A stretch of 12,446 bases of DNA, from contig JBMLOQ010000105.1 in assembly GCA_049242885.1 (NCBI GenBank), positions 1-12,446 on the forward strand. The letters run 5' to 3'. The stretch comes from CAIVPM01 sp049242885 (GTDB lineage: Bacteria > Bacteroidota > Bacteroidia > Chitinophagales > Chitinophagaceae). The notes under the pieces were generated by a model that was not told the origin of the DNA, searched no databases, and was given only the letters and a program-made list of their open reading frames with translations. Positions 6,860 to 12,446 of this stretch are shown piece after piece; the stretch's first letter is position 1, and every line of letters starts with the position of its first letter. The position numbers and the translations under genes are program-made.

Positions 6860-6867
6860 CAAAAATA
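6860..6867 (-). promoter_or_regulatory. Putative -7 promoter element for the sorting-domain gene
   Basis: On the minus strand this reads TATTTTTG, a perfect TAnnTTTG, 19 bases ahead of the ATG at 6840. No matching -33 TTG is visible. With the terminator at 6911-6948 just upstream, it supports independent transcription of this small gene. Confidence 0.4.
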
Positions 6868-6910
6868 GGTTTTATTGTTACATAAATATTACTTTAAAAA
6901 AATTAAACAC

Positions 6911-6948
6911 AAAAAAAGTCTTGCTTTTTTTGTAGCAAGACTTTTTTT
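6911..6948 (-). terminator. Terminator after the porP-porE-like operon
   Basis: A perfect 15-bp stem (6911-6925 with 6934-6948) has an 8-base loop, the core AGTCTTGCT/AGCAAGACT, and seven A or T on each side. It lies 18 bases past the stop of the minus-strand OmpA-family gene and ends that transcript before the sorting-domain gene. Confidence 0.9.
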
Positions 6949-6966
6949 ATTTCTAAATTCTAAACT

Positions 6967-8991
6967 CTATAAACCTGAAATTCTAAATTCTAATCTTCTA
7001 TTTACTTTTCGAGCTGCTTCATTATCTGTGCCATCGTCATTAATTTCTTTTTCAATTGGGCAGCATTTACCATAAGCTTTTGTGCTTAATCTGTTTCCAT
7101 CAATACCATAGGTTTTAATTAGGTAATCTTTACCAGCTTTTGCTCTTTTATTAGATAGTTTAAGGTTGTATTTTTCACTACCTTTTTCATCTGTGTAGCC
7201 ACCAATTTCTACAGTTAGGTTTGGCTCTCTTTTTAATAATGCTGCAAGGCTATCTAGGCTTGGTTTATACTCTTCTTCAATGTCAAACTTATCAAATTCA
7301 AAACGTACAATTAAAGGTTTTGCAGGTGGTGGATTATCCACAATCACTGGCTTTTCTATTGCTTCTAACTTCCAGTCTTCTAAAATTTGTACATCCGAGT
7401 TAAAATCTTTCATATTCCCAGCATCGGCAAATGATTTATAATCTTCTTTATTTGCGTTGGCCTTGTATGAATTATATGGATCTGTTTCGTATAAAAATTT
7501 TCCATCGGCATCGGTAATACTATTTCCTATTGTTTTTCCATTTTCATTCACAATACCAACAGTAACACCACTAAGTGGTTGTAAAGTTTTACTATCTACA
7601 ATTTTACCTCCAATAAATTTTTTAATAATTTTACTAGCACTATACATTTCTAAACACACACTTTCTCTATCACTACTCATGTAAAAGTTTCTAAGCAAAT
7701 ATTTATCGTCGTTGCTGTAAAAGTAAATGTCATCTTTTTCTGTATTTATTGGATACCCAATATTTGCAGGGGTTGTAAAGCTTTCGCCAATAACACCTTT
7801 TGCTGTGTAAAGATCAAATCCACCCATTCCAATACGACCCTTACTTGCAAATACTATTTGCATACTAGGATTATGGTAAAAAGGGGCTTCTTCATCTTCT
7901 TTGCTATTAACACTTGTTCCAAAGTTGGTTGGTTTTCCAACGTTGCCACTAGCATCTAAATTTGCATACCAAATGTCAAATTTTCCTTGTCCACCAGGCA
8001 TATTACTTGCAAATAATAAATATTTTCCATCATTTGTAACATTTGGTTGTTTTGATATAAATCCTTCCATATTTATATCTAGCCCTAATTTTTCTGGGTC
8101 GCTCCAAACTCCATTTAAGTTTTTAGAGCTTTTATAAATACCATAAACTTCTTTACCATTTTCTTTTTTTCTTCTTGTAAAAAATATGGTATTGCCATTG
8201 GGCGTAAAGCAAGGTGTGCCTTGGTCGCCACCTTCAAAAGTAGGTAGGTTTAAACGCAAGGTTTCGTTTTCATTACTTATATAAATATTGTTTAAATATG
8301 GAGCATTTTTTTGCTTTGCTTCATTAGTATCCTTGCTTGTAGAAGTAAAATACAAAACACCCTTTTGCACAAAAGGAGCATAAGAGCCACATTGACTTTG
8401 ATTAACGTTGATAGCGGTTTTACCTATTTTAAATAAATCTTTTTCTTTTCCTGCTTTTTGTGCAATTAAAAATTTAAGGTTTGCTAATTCCGATTTAGCT
8501 TGTTGACTGTATTCATCGTCTAAAGTGTAGGTGCTTAAAAAATTGGTAAAAGTTGCTTCAGCTTCATTGTATTTTGCATTAGCTCTTTGGCAAACGCCTA
8601 GTTTAAATTCGCTAAGTGGATAAGTGGCTTTATCGTTAGCAGCAACTTGGCTATACCAGTTTTCTGCATTTTTATAATCGTTAACACTTTTATATCCTTC
8701 AGCAATTCTGTTCATTATTTCCGAAATACTTATGCCTTTAGCGGGTTTTAAGGCAGGTGCTACATTTTTCTTTTTCAGAGATTGTTTTACAGCATAAGGA
8801 TTGTAAATTGTTATGGTATCTTTAGATTTTCTATTGTTTAAATATTTTTCGTAATAGATAGCAGCCGAATAAAAATCGCCTTGTGCATAAAATCTATCAG
8901 CATTTCTTTTAAAATCTGGCACAAATTGTGCAGTTGCAATTTGTTGTATTAGTATAAAAATTACAAGATATAAAGCCTTAAATTTGTTCAT
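6967..8991 (-). CDS. PorE-like OmpA-family protein (TPR, beta-propeller, CRD, OmpA)
   Basis: 674 residues with a signal peptide (1-21, IATAQ). In order: TPR-like helices (about 28-175, e.g. GDFYSAAIYYEKYL, DYKNAENWYSQVA, KYNEAEATFTNFL); PD40/WD40-like propeller blades (about 195-450, e.g. GTPCFTPNGNTIFFTRR, DGKYLLFASNMPGGQGKFDIW); a carboxypeptidase-regulatory-like fold (about 455-545, GGKIVDSKTLQPLSGVTV); a PPPAKP linker; and an OmpA peptidoglycan-binding domain (about 560-672). The OmpA domain has Asp601 and Arg616 in the diaminopimelate-binding pattern TDEKGS...NLKLSNKRA. This order is that of Porphyromonas PorE, which anchors the T9SS to peptidoglycan. Unlike PorE as I recall it, no lipobox cysteine is present, and Bacteroidota carry several paralogues of this type, so the symbol is not assigned. 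It follows the PorP-like gene after 45 bp and is probably a partner of it. Confidence 0.9.
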   Translation of the reverse strand: MNKFKALYLVIFILIQQIATAQFVPDFKRNADRFYAQGDFYSAAIYYEKYLNNRKSKDTITIYNPYAVKQSLKKKNVAPALKPAKGISISEIMNRIAEGYKSVNDYKNAENWYSQVAANDKATYPLSEFKLGVCQRANAKYNEAEATFTNFLSTYTLDDEYSQQAKSELANLKFLIAQKAGKEKDLFKIGKTAINVNQSQCGSYAPFVQKGVLYFTSTSKDTNEAKQKNAPYLNNIYISNENETLRLNLPTFEGGDQGTPCFTPNGNTIFFTRRKKENGKEVYGIYKSSKNLNGVWSDPEKLGLDINMEGFISKQPNVTNDGKYLLFASNMPGGQGKFDIWYANLDASGNVGKPTNFGTSVNSKEDEEAPFYHNPSMQIVFASKGRIGMGGFDLYTAKGVIGESFTTPANIGYPINTEKDDIYFYSNDDKYLLRNFYMSSDRESVCLEMYSASKIIKKFIGGKIVDSKTLQPLSGVTVGIVNENGKTIGNSITDADGKFLYETDPYNSYKANANKEDYKSFADAGNMKDFNSDVQILEDWKLEAIEKPVIVDNPPPAKPLIVRFEFDKFDIEEEYKPSLDSLAALLKREPNLTVEIGGYTDEKGSEKYNLKLSNKRAKAGKDYLIKTYGIDGNRLSTKAYGKCCPIEKEINDDGTDNEAARKVNRRLEFRISGL

Positions 8992-9036
8992 TTGTTGATG
9001 GGTATAAGCAGTAATAAATATTGTTGTTCGAAATAA

Positions 9037-10044
9037 TTATAAACGAGGACAAATAAAATTTTGAGTATCGTAGTTTTTCTTTTTTCTGCCAGTAAACGAT
9101 AAAGAAATTTCAAAACTATTTACACCATTTACAGCTCTTCCAAGGTCGCTAATATTTGCATCGTAGCTAAAGCCTAGTACAAAATCTTTATGGTTAAAAC
9201 CTACAAAAGGTACAAAAGCATCATTTATACGATAATTGGCACCACATAAAAAATCAAACACGTCGTTGCCTCTAATTTGAGCGTAGGCTCCAAACATAGT
9301 TTCTCTAGCTTGGCCTTGCATTAAGTATAAAAAATTTGGCGTAAGGCTTACGGTTTCGCTCATTTGTATTTTTACACCTCCATGAAAAGTATATCTACTA
9401 GGCATTTTTTGTTTTGATGGACCATCTGTAAAAGGATCTAGTGGCTGTGTAAGATGAGCAACAGAAAAGCCAAAATATATATTAGCTTTTTTATTTGGTG
9501 TACCATCAAAATATAAAGCACCAGCACCCATATCAAAAACAGTACTTTGTGGAGTTTGTATAACATCACCAGTAGGATTAGCAACAGAAAAACCACTTAC
9601 AGGATTCCATTGGTCTCCAAAAGTAAATTTACTTCTGTCAAACCTTCTGTTTATTACTCCTGCATTAATGCCTACACTTACACGATGTGTTCCATTTTTT
9701 CCAAATTTAATACCAGTGTAAGCTGCACTTGCATAAGGCGTTAAATACTTGTAGCCACCATTTGCAGCAGTTTGCTGAAACATTCCAAAACCAATATTAA
9801 AATCTTTTTGGGTGGCATACTCTGCAGCAATTCCAATGGTACTAAAGCCTCCATTAAAGTTTTGCCATTGACTTCTATAAACCCCAGCAACCCTATAGTC
9901 TCCATCCATTACACCTGTAAGTGCTGGATTTAACCATTGAGGATATACATAATATTGCGAAAAATGGGGATCTACCTGTGCATTTACATTTTTTAAACTA
10001 CAAATGCACAATAAAAAAAGGAATAAGTAATTAGTTTTTTTCAT
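9037..10044 (-). CDS. PorP/SprF family outer-membrane protein
   Basis: 335 residues with a signal peptide (1-22, VNA before QVDPHFSQYY). The mature N-terminus carries the family hallmark DPHFSQYYVYPQWLNPALTGV (25-45). The rest is a run of amphipathic beta-strands typical of an outer-membrane barrel (for example FNIGFGMFQQ, HRVSVGINAGV, VSLTPNFLYLMQGQ, FVLGFSYDANISDLGRAVNGVNSFEISLSF). It ends FICPRL, another family signature. PorP/SprF proteins work with the type IX secretion system. The SprF branch is needed for surface delivery of specific partners such as the adhesin SprB, and paralogues accompany type B sorting-domain proteins. It is first in an operon with the PorE-like gene. No adhesin or type B substrate gene lies in the window, so whether this is the core PorP or a substrate-specific paralogue cannot be told. 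Confidence 0.95.
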   Translation of the reverse strand: MKKTNYLFLFLLCICSLKNVNAQVDPHFSQYYVYPQWLNPALTGVMDGDYRVAGVYRSQWQNFNGGFSTIGIAAEYATQKDFNIGFGMFQQTAANGGYKYLTPYASAAYTGIKFGKNGTHRVSVGINAGVINRRFDRSKFTFGDQWNPVSGFSVANPTGDVIQTPQSTVFDMGAGALYFDGTPNKKANIYFGFSVAHLTQPLDPFTDGPSKQKMPSRYTFHGGVKIQMSETVSLTPNFLYLMQGQARETMFGAYAQIRGNDVFDFLCGANYRINDAFVPFVGFNHKDFVLGFSYDANISDLGRAVNGVNSFEISLSFTGRKKKNYDTQNFICPRL

Positions 10045-10194
10045 CTCGGTAAATGTAAGATACAGTTATTTAATAGCAAAAAAAATGTTAAAAAAATGTT
10101 TTTAGTCGTAATAATTTCCAAAAAAATGCCATTTTATGATTTTAAAATTATTATAAACTTATTAATAAAATAGAATTAACTATAAAAACTAAGC
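10045..10194. promoter_or_regulatory. Divergent promoter region, porP-like versus M28 peptidase
   Basis: Very AT-rich gap between divergent genes. It holds three runs of seven or more A followed by TG (about 10078-10087, 10090-10098 and 10120-10128), which could act as upstream A-tract elements for the minus-strand operon. I found no perfect TAnnTTTG box on the minus strand. The plus-strand box lies just outside, at 10215-10222. Confidence 0.3.
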
Positions 10195-10214
10195 ATGTCT
10201 TTAGGGTGTAAACC

Positions 10215-10222
10215 TATTTTTG
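10215..10222 (+). promoter_or_regulatory. Putative -7 promoter element for the M28 peptidase
   Basis: TATTTTTG is a perfect TAnnTTTG 14 bases ahead of the ATG at 10237, giving a very short leader. It lies inside the longer frame that would begin at 10195, so if real it argues against that start. Confidence 0.45.
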
Positions 10223-10236
10223 TACAAATTATAATT

Positions 10237-11898
10237 ATGTACAAATACCTATTATTAGTTTTTATTTTACCCCAAACTTTATGGTCGCAAAGCAAAAGAA
10301 AACTTAAAAAGCTAGAGGCTCAACAACTTATTGCAAAACTTAAACAAAAAGATACGATACAAAGTAATTTGAAATCACATATTGAGTTTTTAGCAGATGA
10401 TAAATTACAAGGTAGAAGAACGGGAACTGAGGGTGAAAATTTGGCAAAAGATTATTTAGTAAAGCAGTACCTAAACATTGGGTTAGAAAAAACAAGCGAA
10501 AGCTATACACAATCATTCGAAATAAACGATGGCAAAAGTTACAAAAGTCCCAAAAACTTTTTGATTATTGATGATGTTAAAGTCGAAGAGAAATACTTTT
10601 TGCCACTACATTTTAGTGCTAATAAAAGTATGGAAAGCTTTGCATCTATCTCTTTGCGTGAAAATAGTATGGTATGGGTTATAGATATAAAGGATGCAAT
10701 GGAAGAAAATAAAACCAACCCCCATTTTGATGTTTTAGACTATCTATATAATCAGGCAATAAAACATGAAAAAAATGGAGCAGGTGCTATTGTTTTCATT
10801 AACTCTTCAAACATCGATGTTGTAGTTTCTTTCGAAAAAAAATCAAAAATTAGTAGTTTAAAAATTCCTGTAGTTTTTGTTGAAAAAACAATAGCAAGCA
10901 AGTTTACTAAAGATGTTATTGCAAGCTACAATATAAAAATAAGTGTTGATTTATTTGATGAAAAAAGAATTGCTAATAATGTGGTGGGATTTATAAATAA
11001 TCAAGCAGAAAATACAATAATACTGGGAGCTCATTATGATCATTTAGGATTTGGAGAAGATAAAAATGCTTTAGATACAGCTCATGAAATACATAATGGG
11101 GCTGATGATAATGCAAGTGGAAGTGCAGCTTTACTTGAACTAGCAAGGTTGTTAAAGCAAAAGAATAATAAAAGCTACAATTATTTGTTTATTCATTTTA
11201 GTGGTGAAGAATTGGGATTGCTAGGTAGTAAACATTGGTTAGAAAATCCTACTATAAAAATAAAGCCAAATTGTATGATTAATATGGATATGATTGGACG
11301 ATACGATACAGCTCATAAATTAACAATTGGAGGTTTTGGTACATCGCCAACATGGAGTAGTATTTTGCCAAACATTAAAACTAGTTTAATTACCAAGTAT
11401 GATAGCACAGGGGGTGGTCCAAGTGATCATGCTAGTTTTTACAGAAAAGATATTCCAGTGCTATTTTTCTTTACAGGAAGCCATAGCGATTATCATAAAT
11501 CTACAGACGATGCAAACAAAATTAATTATAATGATGAAGCTTTGATTGTACAATTTATTGCAGAAATTATTGACTCATTAAATGCAAAACCAAAACTCGT
11601 TTTTCTTAAAACTGCCGAACCTAAAATGGGAAAAAGTAGTAAGTTTACAGTTAGCCTTGGTGTAATACCAGATTATGGTTATAATGGTGTAGGTGTAAGA
11701 ATTGACGGGGTAAGCCCAAATAAATTGGCTGAAAAAATTGGATTAAAAGCAGGAGATGTTTTGTTGCAACTAGGCGACCACAATTTTACAGATGTAATGA
11801 GCTATATGACTAGCTTAAGTAAATTTAAAAAAGGTGATGCTACCACATTGAAAGTAAAGCGTGGTGATGATGAACTAAGTTTTAATATAACTTTTTAA
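10237..11898 (+). CDS. Secreted M28 zinc aminopeptidase with PA and PDZ domains
   Basis: 553 residues from the ATG at 10237. The frame extends to an ATG at 10195, but the 14 extra residues (MSLGCKPIFVQIII) precede an evident signal peptide (MYKYLLLVFILPQTLWSQ), so I prefer the shorter start. The catalytic region has the M28 co-catalytic zinc set: His266 (GAHYDH), bridging Asp290 (NGADDNASG), catalytic Glu324 and ligand Glu325 (FSGEELGLLGS), Asp351 (INMDMIGR) and His420 (SDYHKSTDD). An insert at about 105-245 with GAGAIVFIN and IPVVFV fits a PA domain. The C-terminus (about 470-553, with VGVRIDGVSPNKLAEKIGLKAGDVLLQLGD) is a PDZ domain. The protein should be periplasmic or extracellular and cleave N-terminal residues from peptides; its substrate is unknown. 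It is followed after 13 bp by the IPExxxVDY gene. Confidence 0.93.
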   Translation: MYKYLLLVFILPQTLWSQSKRKLKKLEAQQLIAKLKQKDTIQSNLKSHIEFLADDKLQGRRTGTEGENLAKDYLVKQYLNIGLEKTSESYTQSFEINDGKSYKSPKNFLIIDDVKVEEKYFLPLHFSANKSMESFASISLRENSMVWVIDIKDAMEENKTNPHFDVLDYLYNQAIKHEKNGAGAIVFINSSNIDVVVSFEKKSKISSLKIPVVFVEKTIASKFTKDVIASYNIKISVDLFDEKRIANNVVGFINNQAENTIILGAHYDHLGFGEDKNALDTAHEIHNGADDNASGSAALLELARLLKQKNNKSYNYLFIHFSGEELGLLGSKHWLENPTIKIKPNCMINMDMIGRYDTAHKLTIGGFGTSPTWSSILPNIKTSLITKYDSTGGGPSDHASFYRKDIPVLFFFTGSHSDYHKSTDDANKINYNDEALIVQFIAEIIDSLNAKPKLVFLKTAEPKMGKSSKFTVSLGVIPDYGYNGVGVRIDGVSPNKLAEKIGLKAGDVLLQLGDHNFTDVMSYMTSLSKFKKGDATTLKVKRGDDELSFNITF

Positions 11899-11911
11899 CC
11901 CTAAAATTTTA

Positions 11912-12346
11912 ATGAAACTTAAACTAAACATTGACGAGTTAAACGAAGATTTCTTTGATGATACAAGGCTTTTGGGCATAATAGCCCCAACCAAAAATTA
12001 TCATTTTTGTTGGCAGTTGAATAATAGTTTAGGAGTAAAATTTACTTTGAATAATGATTTGGAAATTCATTTAAGAAAAAAGCGAAGAGATTATTTTTTT
12101 AATATTTATCAATGGCAGGAGCCTGAGAGTTTTTTGGTACATTATTTATATCATAATCACCATGATGGAGAATATTTGTTGCCCGAATTTAAGCATATTG
12201 ATTTTTTATGGCTAATGAAAGGAGATTTTGTAGAAAACGAAAAGTGCCAATGGATAAAGAATGCAATAAAAAATATTGCAAGCGTACAATTGGTTACTGA
12301 ACTTACAAATGAGCAGATAAAAAACAAAGGAAATATGGTTTTTTAG
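11912..12346 (+). CDS. IPExxxVDY family protein
   Basis: 144 residues, no signal peptide or membrane helix, so cytosolic. The motif that names this Bacteroidota family appears as LPEFKHIDF (90-98), a conservative variant of IPExxxVDY. The N-terminal LNIDELNEDFFDDTRLLGIIAPTKNYHFCWQLNNSLG and the following charged segment LRKKRRDYFFNIYQ also fit the family as I know it. Length is close to the usual 140-160. The function is not established. It begins 13 bp after the M28 peptidase stop and is probably co-transcribed with it. In many Bacteroidota relatives this gene stands just upstream of pyruvate kinase, but no such start is visible in the remaining 100 bases. Confidence 0.88.
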   Translation: MKLKLNIDELNEDFFDDTRLLGIIAPTKNYHFCWQLNNSLGVKFTLNNDLEIHLRKKRRDYFFNIYQWQEPESFLVHYLYHNHHDGEYLLPEFKHIDFLWLMKGDFVENEKCQWIKNAIKNIASVQLVTELTNEQIKNKGNMVF

Positions 12347-12446
12347 TTTGGAAATAAATAATGCTAACTTATTAATATAAATTGGAATAATTGATAACTC
12401 AATTTTGGAGTAAAGAATTAAAATGAATTATTTTAAAAGTTAAAAA

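Noticed and set aside
10078..10128. Three A-tract-TG repeats upstream of the porP-like gene
   Set aside because: Too simple and irregularly spaced to call a repeat element. Noted only as possible promoter A-tracts.
12347..12446. Start of a pyruvate kinase gene after the IPExxxVDY gene
   Set aside because: Expected from family neighbourhood, but the ATGs present (for example at 12424) run into stops within a few codons.

Overview
The window looks like a low-GC chromosome segment from a member of the Bacteroidota. The evidence is lineage-typical protein families: a PorP/SprF outer-membrane protein next to a PorE-like OmpA protein, a type IX secretion (T9SS) type A sorting domain, a DUF4294 protein and an IPExxxVDY protein. 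Several starts are also preceded by the Bacteroidota -7 promoter element TAnnTTTG, and Shine-Dalgarno sequences are weak. The order or genus cannot be fixed from the sequence; a Chitinophagales- or Sphingobacteriales-like lineage is only a guess. There are no tRNA or rRNA genes, insertion sequences or CRISPR arrays, and no gene-free stretch above 300 bases.

Layout. Positions 1-2716 hold four minus-strand genes: a secreted protein of unknown function, a DUF1579 lipoprotein, a stem-loop terminator, a four-helix membrane protein, and a DUF4294 secreted protein that runs off the left edge. After a 245-bp AT-rich divergent gap, 2962-4901 is a tight plus-strand module: two DUF2975-like membrane proteins followed by a small XRE/YozG-type DNA-binding protein. 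asnS (asparaginyl-tRNA synthetase) follows with its own predicted promoter, overlapped by a palindrome, and ends in a strong terminator shared with the convergent gene.

Positions 6496-10044 (minus strand) hold a very small secreted protein that is little more than a T9SS sorting domain. A terminator separates it from a two-gene cell-envelope operon, porP/sprF-like then porE-like (TPR, beta-propeller, carboxypeptidase-regulatory-like fold and OmpA domains). On the plus strand from 10237 come a secreted M28 zinc peptidase (PA insert, C-terminal PDZ) and, 13 bp later, an IPExxxVDY protein. The last 100 bases (12347-12446) show nothing codable.

How the genes work together. The porP-porE pair and the sorting-domain protein belong to the T9SS/outer-membrane world. 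The M28 peptidase and DUF1579 lipoprotein are also envelope proteins, while asnS is housekeeping. The most interesting unit is the DUF2975-DUF2975-XRE module. It resembles the small DUF2975/YozG pairs of other bacteria, but here the membrane component is duplicated and one copy carries an exported insert of about 215 residues. This suggests, without proof, a membrane-sensing regulatory unit.
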